This document shows, piece after piece, positions 1-8,281 of a stretch of 64,000 nucleotides of DNA (position 1 is its first letter; each line of letters starts with the position of its first letter). The DNA is from DASYDU01 sp050248495 (GTDB lineage: Bacteria > Planctomycetota > Planctomycetia > Pirellulales > Lacipirellulaceae). The notes beneath the pieces were generated by a model, which saw only the letters and a list, made by a program, of their open reading frames with translations, had not been told where the DNA came from and did no database searches. A program made the translations under genes and the position numbers. Where the stretch lies: contig JBFWSG010000028.1 of assembly GCA_050248495.1 (NCBI GenBank), positions 4,669 through 68,668 on the forward strand, given 5' to 3'.

Positions 1-260
1 GAGTCGCGGAGCACTTCCGTCTTAATGTCGGCACGGATCCACGCCGGCGTCGGCGAGATATGAATCCGCTCGGCCGTGATCTGATACTGCGGGTGCCGCG
101 CGATCTCTGGCAGGTAGTGCTTCCAGGTGAGCTGGCCCAGAAGGCCGGCGCCCAGCACCAAGGCCAGCGCGCCCCAGACTTTGGGCCGCCAGAGAATCCG
201 CATTACGGGCGCAGCGGTCGGCGCGGGGTCAGACTTGGATGAGTTTCGGGCTGAGCCCAT
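1..260 (-). CDS. ftsQ: Cell division protein FtsQ-like, N-terminal part (partial)
   Basis: The gene runs off the left edge; only about 86 codons are present. I chose the ATG at 258-260 because a strong Shine-Dalgarno (GGAGGTGA) lies a few bases upstream; a second ATG at 203 is internal. The product has a short polar Ser/Pro/Ala-rich N-terminus, basic residues (RILWRPKVW), one hydrophobic segment (ALALVLGAGLLGQL, about residues 30-43) and then the start of a periplasmic domain with ITAERIHISPTPAWIRADIK, which resembles the beginning of the POTRA domain of FtsQ/DivIB. FtsQ links early and late divisome proteins in the inner membrane. It follows murB on the same strand, the usual order in division/cell-wall clusters. 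The call rests on topology, context and resemblance; most of the protein is outside the window. Confidence 0.65.
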   Translation of the reverse strand, partial: MGSARNSSKSDPAPTAAPVMRILWRPKVWGALALVLGAGLLGQLTWKHYLPEIARHPQYQITAERIHISPTPAWIRADIKTEVLRD

Positions 261-281
261 CGTGTCACCTCCGTGTGACAT

Positions 282-380
282 CCGGCCGGGACGGCCGATC
301 GTTTCAAACCGGCCGCGACGGCCGGCGACATTAAACCGGCCGGGACGGCCGGGCTATCTAGCCGGTCCATCTTGGACCGG
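282..380. repeat. Array of four small perfect hairpins between murB and ftsQ
   Basis: Three near-identical units, at about 282-297, 309-325 and 336-352, each read CGGCCG-NGA-CGGCCG with a 6-7 bp perfect stem and a 3-nt loop. A fourth hairpin at 362-380 has the stem CCGGTCCA / TGGACCGG and loop TCT, and begins 6 bp beyond the murB stop. The units are spaced about 27 bp apart and fill the gap between murB and ftsQ. No T-run follows them, so they are not classical terminators. They could be mRNA processing or attenuation signals, or a dispersed intergenic repeat; function unknown. Confidence 0.7.
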
Positions 381-386
381 TCCGCC

Positions 387-1262
387 TTACCAAATCTCGA
401 TTTCCGTCTCGAGCTCAACACCCATCCGCTCCGCCACGCGGCTCCGCACGACGTCGATCAATTTCAACACGTCACGCGTCGTCGCCTTGGGATGCGTGAT
501 GAAGAAGTTCGCATGCCGCTGACTGACCTCAGCGCCGCCCACCGTCTCGCCCTTGAGCCCCGCCTGGTCGATGAGCATCCCCGCGCTCATCCCGCGCGGA
601 TTGCGGAAGATGCAACCAGTGTTCTCATGGGCCATCGGCAAGTTGGCCTTCTTGAAGATCCACTGCTTCTGCATCCTCTTGGTGATGTCGTCCGGATTCT
701 CTTCTTCGAGCTCGAACTTGGCATCGAGAATCACGAGCTCATCGAGGCTGCTCTGGCGATAGGCGAATACCAGGTCATTCCGCTCACGGGCAGCGATCTC
801 GCCCGCACGGGTCATCACGGTCGCGCCGCAGGTCCATTGTCCGATGTCGCCCGCCTGCGTGCCCGTGTTGCCGTGCAGCGCCCCGCCGATTGTGCCGGGA
901 ATGCCAACCAAAGTTTCGAGGCCGGCGAGGCCCGCGCCGACGGCCGCGGTAATCACATTGGCCAGCTGCGCGCCGCAGCCGACCGCGACCTGGTTGCCAG
1001 TGATCGTGATGCTGCTGAACTCGGGGCCGGCGAGGCTGATCACCATCCCGGCGACGCCCTCGTCGCGGACCAGCACGTTCGACCCGCCGCCCAACAGCCG
1101 CACCTGCAGGGCCTCGTCGCGCGAACGCTGCACCACCGCCTGCAGCTCGTCGACCGAGTTTGGCTCGGCAAAATATTGTGCCGGGCCGCCGAGCTTGAAC
1201 CAGGTCCGCTCCGCCAGCGGCACCTTCTCCCGCACACACTCGATGTCGGTCAACGTCGCCAT
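387..1262 (-). CDS. murB: UDP-N-acetylmuramate dehydrogenase MurB
   Basis: 291 aa, cytoplasmic FAD enzyme that reduces UDP-GlcNAc-enolpyruvate to UDP-MurNAc with NADPH, the second committed step of peptidoglycan precursor synthesis. The sequence shows an FAD-binding PCMH fold: TWFKLGGPA near residue 21, the pyrophosphate-binding GGGSNVLVRDEG near 58, then VGIPGTIGGALHGNTG near 120. The C-terminal MurB domain has ENTGCIFRNPRGMSAG, where Cys/Ser in this segment is the proton-donor region, then LIDQAGLKG and HANFFITH. Length and motif spacing fit the shorter (type II, Bacillus-like) MurB. It starts at ATG 1262 with only a weak ribosome site and is followed by ftsQ after a hairpin-rich gap. Division/cell-wall operon membership is inferred from that order. 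Confidence 0.96.
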   Translation of the reverse strand: MATLTDIECVREKVPLAERTWFKLGGPAQYFAEPNSVDELQAVVQRSRDEALQVRLLGGGSNVLVRDEGVAGMVISLAGPEFSSITITGNQVAVGCGAQLANVITAAVGAGLAGLETLVGIPGTIGGALHGNTGTQAGDIGQWTCGATVMTRAGEIAARERNDLVFAYRQSSLDELVILDAKFELEEENPDDITKRMQKQWIFKKANLPMAHENTGCIFRNPRGMSAGMLIDQAGLKGETVGGAEVSQRHANFFITHPKATTRDVLKLIDVVRSRVAERMGVELETEIEIW

Positions 1263-1344
1263 AAAACTGCCTGAAAACCCGGTCCACTTGGTCCCAATTA
1301 ATGGTGACGGGAAGCCGGCATACCGTCAATCGAGATTATCCCCT

Positions 1345-1827
1345 TTACCGTGCTTGCCATTGTCGCAGGGCCTCGTAAATCGCTATCGCCACGCTGTTCG
1401 ACAGGTTGAGGCTCCGCACGTCGTCGCTCGTGGGGATGCGGAGGAGCGAGTCGGCGTGCTCGCGGTGGAGCGACTCCGGCAGCCCAGCCGATTCGGAGCC
1501 AAACACGAGCGCGTCGAGAGGCTCGAATTCGACGTCCCAAAACGACCGCTCGGCGAACTTCGTGAACAGCCACTTTCGCTTCGCAGGAATGGCCGACGTC
1601 AGCGCCTGCCAGTCGTCGACCACGTCCCATTCGAGCCGCTCCCAATAGTCGAGCCCGGCCCGCCGCAGATAGTAGTCGTCGACGCGAAATCCCAGCGGCC
1701 GCACCAGCCACAGCTTGGCATGGGCGGCCACGCACGTGCGGCCCACGCTCCCCGTGTTGTAGGCGATTTCCGGCTGGTGCAGCACGACGTGCAGCCGCGG
1801 CTCATATTTTGAGGTCGTGTCCGACAT
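1345..1827 (-). CDS. trmL: tRNA (cytidine/uridine-34-2'-O)-methyltransferase, TrmL-like (SpoU/SPOUT family)
   Basis: 160 aa if started at ATG 1827 (MSDTTSKYEPRLHVV), which I prefer to the longer open frame reaching 1947 because the family begins close to the HVVLHQPEIAYNTGSVGRT motif and the upstream stretch is a repeat. TrmL-type enzymes methylate the ribose of the wobble base of certain tRNA-Leu species using S-adenosylmethionine. Visible SPOUT knot motifs are NTGSVGRTC (motif 1), LVFGSESAGLP (motif 2) and the C-terminal IPTSDDVRSLNLSNSVAIAIYEA (motif 3), which make the cofactor-binding trefoil knot. The length is typical. It lies upstream of murB on the same strand (82 bp gap) but an operon is not certain. 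Confidence 0.9.
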   Translation of the reverse strand: MSDTTSKYEPRLHVVLHQPEIAYNTGSVGRTCVAAHAKLWLVRPLGFRVDDYYLRRAGLDYWERLEWDVVDDWQALTSAIPAKRKWLFTKFAERSFWDVEFEPLDALVFGSESAGLPESLHREHADSLLRIPTSDDVRSLNLSNSVAIAIYEALRQWQAR

Positions 1828-1880
1828 AGCACGTTGGGGCCTGGGTGCGAGTCTGTCTATAATAGCCGCTCTCGCGGGAC

Positions 1881-1981
1881 GTGAGTAAGTGAATAGGTGA
1901 GTAAGTGAGTAGGCAAGAATCTGCTCGAATGCCACCTGTTGAATCACCTACTCACCTACTAATTTACTCACCTACTCACCT
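1881..1981. repeat. Inverted arrays of the GTGAGTA(A/G)GT word
   Basis: The left arm (1881-1913) is a run of degenerate GTGAGTAAGT/GAATAGGT words and the right arm (1943-1981) is its reverse complement (repeated CACCTACT and TTACTCACC). The arms are separated by about 30 bp and could form a long imperfect hairpin. The element fills the divergent gap between the trmL-like gene and the oxidoreductase gene and ends 12 bp before the latter's start codon, so it may sit in its leader. A similar arrangement with a different word occurs at 15055-15128. Confidence 0.7.
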
Positions 1982-1992
1982 GGATTTTCCCC

Positions 1993-3087
1993 ATGGCATT
2001 TGGTTTCGGCATCGTCGGCTGCGGAATGATCAGCCAGTTTCACGCCAAGGCGATCGGTGATCTGCGGGGCGCCAAGCTCATCGCCTGCTGCGATACGCGC
2101 AGCGAATCGGCCGACCGCTTCGCCGCCGCGAACGGCTGCAAATCGTACCACACGCTCGATGAAATGCTCGCCGACCCGCGCGTCGACATCGTTACGATCG
2201 CCACGCCGAGCGGTCTGCACATGGCCCCGGCCGTAGCCGCCGCCAAGGCCGGCAAGCATGTGATCGTCGAGAAGCCGCTGGAAGTGACCCTCAAGAAGTG
2301 TGACAAGATCATCCGCGAGTGCGAAAAGAACAACGTGCAGTTGGCCACCGTGTTCCCGTCGCGGTTCCACGATTCGAGCGTCAAGCTCAAGCGGGCAGTC
2401 GACGGCCATCGCTTCGGCCGGCTCACGATCGGCGACGCCTACGTCAAATGGTTCCGCACCCAGCAGTACTACGACAGCGGCGCGTGGCGCGGCACCTGGG
2501 CGCTCGACGGCGGCGGCGCGTTGATGAACCAGGCGGTCCACAGCGTCGACCTGCTCGCCTGGTTGATGGGCCCGGTGAAGGAAGTCTGCGCGCAAACCGC
2601 GCTGCTGGCTCACGAGCGGATCGAAGTGGAAGACGCTGCCGTCGCCACGCTCCGTTTCACCAATGGAGCGCTCGGCGTGATCGAAGCCACGACCGCGGCT
2701 TACCCCGGCTACTTAAAACGCATCGAGATTCACGGTTCGGGGGGTAGCGCCGTCCTCGAAGAGGAAGATCTCAAATCCTGGGACTTCGCCAAGCCCGCGA
2801 AGGAAGACAAGGCGATCCTCGCCGAGATGCAGAAATCCAAGAGCACCGGCGGCGGCGCCAGCGACCCCGCCGCGATCGGCCACCACGGCCACACGAAGCT
2901 CTTCGCCGATGTGCTCGAATCGATCCGCAAGCGTCGAGCACCTGCAATCGACGGCCACGAAGGCCGCCGCAGCGTCGAGATCATTCAGGCGATTTACAAG
3001 TCGGCCGAGTCGGGAGGCAAAGTGGTCAAGCTGCCGCTCAAGGGCGAGCCGGTCCACCGCTCGATGAGCGGACGCAAGAAGGGCTAG
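1993..3087 (+). CDS. Gfo/Idh/MocA family NAD(P)-dependent oxidoreductase
   Basis: 364 aa. The N-terminal Rossmann fold begins at once with GIVGCGMISQFHAKAI (residues 5-20), followed by a typical ATPSGLHMAP strand and the family's EKPLEVT motif near residue 95, whose Lys is catalytic. The C-terminal alpha/beta domain contains GGGALMNQAVHSVDLLAWLMG near 175-195, with the conserved His of the active site. Such enzymes oxidise or reduce sugars, inositols or amino sugars; planctomycetes carry dozens and the substrate cannot be read from the sequence. No export signal is seen, so it is taken as cytoplasmic. There is no obvious ribosome site before ATG 1993; the preceding bases are the end of the repeat array. 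Confidence 0.9.
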   Translation: MAFGFGIVGCGMISQFHAKAIGDLRGAKLIACCDTRSESADRFAAANGCKSYHTLDEMLADPRVDIVTIATPSGLHMAPAVAAAKAGKHVIVEKPLEVTLKKCDKIIRECEKNNVQLATVFPSRFHDSSVKLKRAVDGHRFGRLTIGDAYVKWFRTQQYYDSGAWRGTWALDGGGALMNQAVHSVDLLAWLMGPVKEVCAQTALLAHERIEVEDAAVATLRFTNGALGVIEATTAAYPGYLKRIEIHGSGGSAVLEEEDLKSWDFAKPAKEDKAILAEMQKSKSTGGGASDPAAIGHHGHTKLFADVLESIRKRRAPAIDGHEGRRSVEIIQAIYKSAESGGKVVKLPLKGEPVHRSMSGRKKG

Positions 3088-3203
3088 CGGCCGCCAATCG
3101 CTCTTCGGACTTTTTCTGGAATTTGCGACAATCTTCGGCTTGAGCGAGCCGGGCCGTCCCCGGCCCCGAGTGAACGCACGAACTTGCACAAGGATGTCCA
3201 CCC

Positions 3204-4142
3204 GTGCTGCGCCCATCTCTCGACTATGCCGTCTACCTCTTCGTTCGCGTCCTCTTGGCGCTCGTGCAAGCCGTGCCGCTCTCCGTCTGTGAGCGCGGTG
3301 CGGAGCTGATGGCCTCGCTGGCCTCGCGCGTCCTCCGCATCCGCCAGAACGTGGTGGATGAAAACCTGCGCGTGGCTTTCCCACACCTCACCGAACCCGA
3401 ACGCTCCGATATCTGCTGGCGGATGTGGAAGCACCTGTTCCTGATGTGCGCCGAAATCGCCCACACGCCGCGTAAGGTCCACCGCACCAACTGGAGAGAA
3501 CATTCGAACATCATCAACCTGGAGCTGTTCGTGCGGACGCTCCTCTCCGGAAGGCCGCTGGTGGTCATTTCGGCACACTACGGCAACTTCGAGCTGGGCG
3601 GGTACCTGATGGGCCTGTTCGGCTTCCCGACCTACACCGTCGCCCGCGAGCTCGACAATCGCTACCTCGACCGCTGGGTCAACCAGTTCCGCGGCCGCAC
3701 CGGCCAGTACATGCTCCCCAAACGCGGCAGCGGCACCGAGATCAAGCAAGTCCTCGACTCGGGCGGCATCCTCACGCTGCTCGGCGATCAGTCGGCCGGC
3801 AAGAAGGGCTGCTGGGTGCAGTTCTTCGGCCGTGCCGCTTCGACACACAAGGCGGTCTCGCTGTTCTCGCTCGGCAACGAAGCGCCCACGATGGTCAGCT
3901 ACGCCCGCCGCCTGGGCAAACCGCTCCGATACGAGGTCGGCCCCCAGGCGATCGTCGACCCGCGCGTGCCGGGCTTCGAGTTGCGGACCGTGCCGCTGTT
4001 GGCCCAATGGTACACCGACGAGCTGGAGAATCTGATCCGCCGGGCGCCCGATCAATACTGGTGGCTCCATCGCCGCTGGAAAGGCCAACCCACCGCCCGC
4101 GCCACCAAGCGCTCCGCCATGCCCCAGAATGCGGCCGCGTGA
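3204..4142 (+). CDS. LpxL/HtrB-like lysophospholipid (lipid A-type) acyltransferase
   Basis: 312 aa, GTG start at 3204. The protein begins with a hydrophobic membrane-anchoring segment (YAVYLFVRVLLALVQAVPL), then FPHLTEPERSDICWRMWKH typical of LpxL/HtrB proteins. The catalytic HX4(D/E) motif is HYGNFE near residue 122, preceded by GRPLVVISA; DQSAG near 195 and DQYWWLHRRWKG near 292 are further family signatures. These enzymes transfer an acyl chain to lipid A precursors or related lipids on the inner face of the inner membrane. A planctomycete with an outer membrane is consistent with such a role, but the acceptor is not known. The gene follows the oxidoreductase by 116 bp, so cotranscription is possible. 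Confidence 0.9.
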   Translation: MLRPSLDYAVYLFVRVLLALVQAVPLSVCERGAELMASLASRVLRIRQNVVDENLRVAFPHLTEPERSDICWRMWKHLFLMCAEIAHTPRKVHRTNWREHSNIINLELFVRTLLSGRPLVVISAHYGNFELGGYLMGLFGFPTYTVARELDNRYLDRWVNQFRGRTGQYMLPKRGSGTEIKQVLDSGGILTLLGDQSAGKKGCWVQFFGRAASTHKAVSLFSLGNEAPTMVSYARRLGKPLRYEVGPQAIVDPRVPGFELRTVPLLAQWYTDELENLIRRAPDQYWWLHRRWKGQPTARATKRSAMPQNAAA

Positions 4143-4238
4143 CCCGCTCGCGCTGTCGCACCTTCTCGACGCTGCCGCAGCCGGTTAGGATAGCGTTTTA
4201 CCTGCCGGGCTCCCGCCTCTCCTTCAGCGCCCGAACCC

Positions 4239-5192
4239 GTGTATCAGTTTCGGCCCTTCAACAATACTGACCCGCCCCACTTGGCCGAACTTTGGCGCAG
4301 CCAGCCGCCGCAACGGGGCCGAATGCAGCCGATGTCCACCGCGCTGCTCGACCAGTTCATTTTCTCCAAGCCCTATTTCGATCCCGCGGGCCTGACGGTC
4401 GCGCTCGACGATGGCCGGCGGATTGGCTTCGCCCATGCCGGCTTCGGCCCGAATGACGAAGGCACCGCCCTCTCGTTCGACATGGGCACGACATATCAAC
4501 TGCTGCTAGCGGACGGCGTCGACGAACCGGGCGTTGCCGACGAGCTGCTCGCCCGCAGTGAGGCCTACCTCCGCGAACGCGGGGCGAAGGTCATCTACGG
4601 CGGCGGCATCCGTCCGCTCAACGGCTTTTACCTCGGACTCTACGGCGGCAGCGAGCTGCCGGGCGTCCTCGACACCGACGTTGCGTTCGGCGAGGCCTGC
4701 CGTCGCCGCGGCTACCGCTCGATCGACCGCGTGACGATTTTGCGGCGCAACATCAGCGACTTTCGCCCGCCGGTGACGCGGGAGCAGCGGGCGCTGCGTC
4801 GCATCGTGGCCAGCGGCGAGAGCTATTGTCCGCCCGCGGCCAATTGGTGGGAGGCCTGCACGACGGGGTCCTTTGAACGGCTCGATTTCTACGTGCAGAC
4901 CACCGACACCTGCCAGCTCTTGGGCCGGGTGTCGTTCTGGGACGTCGAGCCCCTCTCGACGGGCTGGGGCGTGCCGACCGCCGGCATGTTCGACCTGGAA
5001 GTGCTCGTCGACTCGCGGCGCCGCGGCCTGGCCACGTTCGTGCTGGGCGAGGCATTCAACCGCCTCAAGAATCGCGGCATCGTGATGGTCGAAGCCCAGA
5101 CGATGCAGCACAACGCGCCCGCCCTGGCCCTCTACGGCAAACTCGGCTTCGAGACAATCGGCTACGGCGAAGTCTTCCGCAAAGACGCCTGA
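4239..5192 (+). CDS. Tandem GNAT-family N-acetyltransferase
   Basis: 317 aa, GTG start at 4239. The C-terminal half has a clear acetyl-CoA-binding GNAT module: FDLEVLVDSRRRGLATFVLGEAF (motif A, with R/Q-x-x-G-x-G/A-type loop) followed by HNAPALALYGKLGFETIGY (motif B). The N-terminal half (YQFRPFNNTDPPHLAELW ... ADELLARSEAYLRERGAKVIYGG) looks like a diverged second GNAT fold, as in mycothiol-synthase-type bi-domain proteins. The acyl acceptor is unknown. Its last 31 bp overlap, tail to tail, the 3' end of the lipoprotein peptidase gene on the other strand. Confidence 0.8.
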   Translation: MYQFRPFNNTDPPHLAELWRSQPPQRGRMQPMSTALLDQFIFSKPYFDPAGLTVALDDGRRIGFAHAGFGPNDEGTALSFDMGTTYQLLLADGVDEPGVADELLARSEAYLRERGAKVIYGGGIRPLNGFYLGLYGGSELPGVLDTDVAFGEACRRRGYRSIDRVTILRRNISDFRPPVTREQRALRRIVASGESYCPPAANWWEACTTGSFERLDFYVQTTDTCQLLGRVSFWDVEPLSTGWGVPTAGMFDLEVLVDSRRRGLATFVLGEAFNRLKNRGIVMVEAQTMQHNAPALALYGKLGFETIGYGEVFRKDA

Positions 5193-6004
5193 TGGCTCGC
5201 TTCGCGGGCCCGCCGCGCCAGCACAAAGTCCATGAACTCGCGCTCCAGGTCCTGTTGCGGCTTGAACAACCGCCCCGAAAGCGGCGCTGCCCGGCCCTTT
5301 TCGCGGAGCTCGACCAGGTAATTGGTCAAGAGTTCGCGTCGTTCCGGCGTCGTGTTCAAGAGGAAGTACACCCAGGCCCAGGCTTCCGCGTAATGTACCT
5401 GCTGCATCTCGCCCGCCGAGTTGAGCGATTCGAGCTGCTTGAGGTCCGGCTTCCAGCCATTGTGTTCGATCAGATCGGCGAGCAACATCAAGTGCGGATG
5501 GTTGAGACCCTGCTGCGTGCTGGGGACTTCAAAATACTCGGCCAGACCTTCGTCGATCCACAGCGGGATCGCCGGCACCGACGCGTGCAGGTAGCCGTGC
5601 GCCACCTCGTGTCGCAAGTCTTCTGCCCAGCGGTCGCTCGAGTGGGCGTAAACATGCAGCGAGCTATCGACCTCGACGAAGAACGCCCGCCGGTTCGGCA
5701 CCATCGGAAACTTGTGCTGCAAGTGTTCCTGGTAATCCTCTTCGTTGCGGAACAGATGGACATAGATCGGCTCGTCGCTCGGCGGGAGCGCGAGCGTCGT
5801 ATAGATCACATCCCGCTCGGCCTGCAATTGATCCACCAGCCCCGAGTCGGGCGGCAGCTTGAAGTCGCAGTCGAACCGCAGCTGATGCTGCGCGGTCGCC
5901 GGCTCGAGCGGCAACTTCTGCAACCGATTTCCAAACGGCAGCCCGCGGCAACTCGCCGTCACAGCGAGAACCGCCAGCAGCAGCATGAGATGCCCGCGAC
6001 GCAT
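5162..6004 (-). CDS. Lipoprotein with a gluzincin-type (HExxH, peptidase MA/DUF1570-like) metalloprotease domain
   Basis: 280 aa, ATG at 6004. The N-terminus is a lipoprotein signal peptide with the lipobox VTASC (Cys19). A zinc-protease core follows: HEVAH near residue 135 supplies two His ligands and the catalytic Glu, and DEGLAEYFEVP about 20 residues later supplies the third (Glu) ligand, the gluzincin arrangement. The rest (AEAWAWVYFLL, C-terminal helices) matches DUF1570-like proteins common in planctomycetes. It is expected to be exported and lipid-anchored; the substrate is unknown. Its 3' end overlaps the GNAT gene by 31 bp in convergent orientation. Confidence 0.8.
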   Translation of the reverse strand: MRRGHLMLLLAVLAVTASCRGLPFGNRLQKLPLEPATAQHQLRFDCDFKLPPDSGLVDQLQAERDVIYTTLALPPSDEPIYVHLFRNEEDYQEHLQHKFPMVPNRRAFFVEVDSSLHVYAHSSDRWAEDLRHEVAHGYLHASVPAIPLWIDEGLAEYFEVPSTQQGLNHPHLMLLADLIEHNGWKPDLKQLESLNSAGEMQQVHYAEAWAWVYFLLNTTPERRELLTNYLVELREKGRAAPLSGRLFKPQQDLEREFMDFVLARRAREASHQASLRKTSP

Positions 6005-6394
6005 CGACCGTTCCCGCTAAAAGACATTCCCGAAAAAGCGGGGATTCTAGCGAAGGCGGCGAAATGTCCGTATACCAAAAACACCTGCAGAAAGGTGCCT
6101 ATTCCCACCAGAAACCCCCGACCGCTGCTGTCGGCTTAGCGATATCACCCGGCCAGCCGCGCCATCGCGCCTGGCCTTCGCTGCTCGACCTACGCGCGCC
6201 TCGGCCGCAACCGGGCTCAATCACCAACTAACATCACCGGCCGACCGGAAAGCGCAAGGCTCCCACTCTACTTCAACCCCGTTCGAGTCGTTCCATTCGT
6301 TACAGCCGTCACTCGCAATCACCTGAGCGCCATCGACCCATCTTTTGGTGGGGTAGTATTGCGCATCGCGTGCCTATGTACGAGGAGGAGAATC
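6005..6394. other. Intergenic, nothing recognised
   Basis: A 390-bp gap between the divergently transcribed lipoprotein peptidase and a small membrane protein gene. It should hold both promoters. I see no RNA gene, no strong hairpin and no credible ORF in it. Confidence 0.5.
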
Positions 6395-6724
6395 ATGTCC
6401 TTGCAAGCACGAGTGAAGCGACTGGAACGAGAGAATCGGCGGATCAAGGGGCTGGGCCTGTCGGTCATTTGCGTATACTTGTTGGCGACGGTGACCATGG
6501 GCGCAGCTGCGGCGTTCGACTGGGTATCCGCCTACGGCTTCACGCTCCGTGATGAGCGGACAAGAGATCGAGGCGGAATTGCCTATGACCCGAAAGGCGG
6601 CCCCATTTTCTGTCTCAAAGACGAAGATGGAAACGTGATAGTGCGGATCACGATGGAGCAGGTAATGCGTGACCAGATAATAGTTGACTCAGCCACACCG
6701 ATCTTCACAACAACAAAGGTATGA
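6395..6724 (+). CDS. Small hypothetical coiled-coil/one-TM protein
   Basis: 109 aa. The ATG at 6395 is chosen because GAGGAGGAG lies just upstream; a longer frame reaches 6359 without such a site. The sequence has a charged helical N-terminus (ARVKRLERENRRIKGL, coiled-coil-like), one hydrophobic segment (SVICVYLLATVTMGAAAAF) and a short C-terminal region with LRDERTRDRGGIAYDPKGGPIFCLKDEDGNVIVRI, which looks like two short beta-repeats of the form LxDExGxxR. This pattern is met in planctomycete proteins of unknown function. No function can be assigned. Confidence 0.65.
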   Translation: MSLQARVKRLERENRRIKGLGLSVICVYLLATVTMGAAAAFDWVSAYGFTLRDERTRDRGGIAYDPKGGPIFCLKDEDGNVIVRITMEQVMRDQIIVDSATPIFTTTKV

Positions 6725-7234
6725 TATCCGAAGTGGAGAAGTATTTGGCCTTTACGTAGAAGCTGACCTGCAAGTGCCGGCATACGCCCTCTGGCGTTAG
6801 CGGGCGAAAAAAAAGAAAGTACCATTTGATTTCAACAGAGCAAAACTGCTTCTACTCAAATCGCTCTCCAAGAGTACGTTGGGCCACGGCTTCGGATTCT
6901 GCCAGCCATTCAGTTGGAATCTGCGCGAGATTCTCGCCATCGGAATCGGCCGGTTGAGTTTCCGCTACGATCATCGAACATCGCCATCACGAAGCGCGTG
7001 AAATGAGTTCACAAGCAATTGTACCGTTCTGCCAGTTAGAGTGCGTGCGACACTCAAAAAACAGCAGCAGCCGGCAGTGGGCGGTGCCGGCTGCTGCGGG
7101 TCACTCAGCGTGACCTAGCGGAGAGAGGCCAGAATGAATTGCGTGGCGAACACGGTGCACTGCGAGTGTGCGCTCGCGCGAACACCGCAGTTTGGAATTC
7201 AATGAATTCGGTCAACGTCTAACTGACGTCAGAC
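6725..7234. other. Intergenic stretch containing a minus-strand terminator
   Basis: 510 bp without a credible gene. A short inverted repeat at about 6789-6811 (CGCC...GGCG) is followed on the plus strand by a run of A, which fits a terminator on neither strand. The only strong element is the hairpin at 7056-7096, listed separately. Confidence 0.5.
7056..7096 (-). terminator. Rho-independent terminator
   Basis: A perfect 12-bp stem (CAGCAGCCGGCA at 7065-7076 with TGCCGGCTGCTG at 7085-7096) and an 8-nt loop. Read on the minus strand the hairpin is followed after three bases by TTTTTT (7061-7056). It lies downstream of the small minus-strand gene ending at 7235. Confidence 0.85.
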
Positions 7235-7483
7235 TCAAGAAATCCGGCCGAGCAACGCGAGCCGGCGGATATCGACGTCGATCCCCGTGAGATCGCGCGA
7301 CGTATCCTGCTTGCCGGCATTGGCGTGCTTGAACACGGCCGTCGTCGGGATAACGTGCGTCGGCGGAACATAAGCCGCGAACGGGCGCCGTTCGGGGACC
7401 ATCCGGGTGACCAAGCCCCCGGCGACCATTGCGCCAAGGATCAGGGCCGTCTGAAAGATCGACGTCTTGCTGTTCGTGCTCAT
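7235..7483 (-). CDS. Small hypothetical membrane-anchored protein
   Basis: 82 aa from ATG 7483, chosen because AGGAGAAG lies 4-6 bases upstream; the open frame continues to 7600 without a better start. One hydrophobic segment (TALILGAMVAGGLVT, residues 9-23) is followed by a Pro-rich polar tail ending in DLTGIDVDIRRLALLGRIS. No family is recognised. A clean terminator downstream and a good ribosome site support it as a real, singly transcribed gene. Confidence 0.6.
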   Translation of the reverse strand: MSTNSKTSIFQTALILGAMVAGGLVTRMVPERRPFAAYVPPTHVIPTTAVFKHANAGKQDTSRDLTGIDVDIRRLALLGRIS

Positions 7484-8281
7484 CGTGACTTCTCCTGGCA
7501 GGCGATTCGCCTTTGGCGGGTGAAAGGTGCCTGGAAGTGTTGGATGGATTGTAACGGCGACGTCTTCTCGTTCCTTTTGTCGCTCGACTTCCCCGAGCAC
7601 ATTGGTTGAGGCTGACGTTTATGCGTTTAAAGCAAAGAGTGTGCCACTCGGGCCGTCGCCAAGGCCCAGGCGATCCGTTGCGTGACGCAAACGGTTGCCT
7701 GGAACGGTGTTTTGATCTGGGACGCTACGTCTGGGATGGGTTGGTCGGCCGCACCTTGCGGCCAAAACGCGTCTCATTACGAGAGGGCCGTCTCGAATTG
7801 GAGCCGGTTCTCGGTCATTGGCAGGAGCTAGTCGCCTATCAACGCTAGGTTTGCGGATTTCGCGTTGACAGCCGATCGGAGCAAGTTTCGCCCGCTTCGG
7901 TCATCGAGTGGGGGCGTCACACCAACGGGCACGATTTTAACGATCCTCCAGGGGAAATGCCATATGGATCTGGAGGCAATTTGGCGGCAACATGCGATAA
8001 ACCATTATGGAATAACGCGTTACGACTGTCCGCTGAAACTTCACATTGGTAGCCGGGGTACGGTCGGAAGGGGTTGACTCGCCGCGGCAGCGCCGACCTC
8101 TCATCGACTCTTTGTGCCAGCCGCCGCCGGAGCCGAAGTGACGGTTCGAGGGCCGCTGCCACCGCAACAGAGCATTTGGTACGGCAATGCAAGCTGCTCG
8201 TTCCATTGACCGGCGCAATTTCGTGTGCCACCATGCAGCAGACGCACAACGAGCGCAAAATCGCCGGCGGAGTGGGCAAGC
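7484..8281. other. Long divergent intergenic region upstream of the LysR gene
   Basis: About 800 bp between the small minus-strand gene and the LysR-type regulator. Short open frames here (e.g. 7606-7848) have no ribosome site, no recognisable composition and no family resemblance, so I do not call them. A perfect 10-bp palindrome lies at 8013-8022. The region may contain a decayed gene or an unrecognised RNA, which I cannot tell. Confidence 0.4.
8013..8022. promoter_or_regulatory. Palindrome TAACGCGTTA, possible operator
   Basis: A perfect 10-bp palindrome with AT-rich flanks, 260 bp upstream of the LysR-family start codon. LysR regulators often bind interrupted palindromes near their own genes, but the length is short enough to arise by chance. 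Low confidence. Confidence 0.2.

Noticed and set aside
6781..6825. Hairpin with an adjacent A-run after the 6395-6724 gene
   Set aside because: The A-run is on the wrong side for a terminator of either strand.
7606..7848. Plus-strand open frame of 80 codons
   Set aside because: No ribosome site, Arg-rich, no resemblance to a family; could be a decayed gene but cannot be supported.
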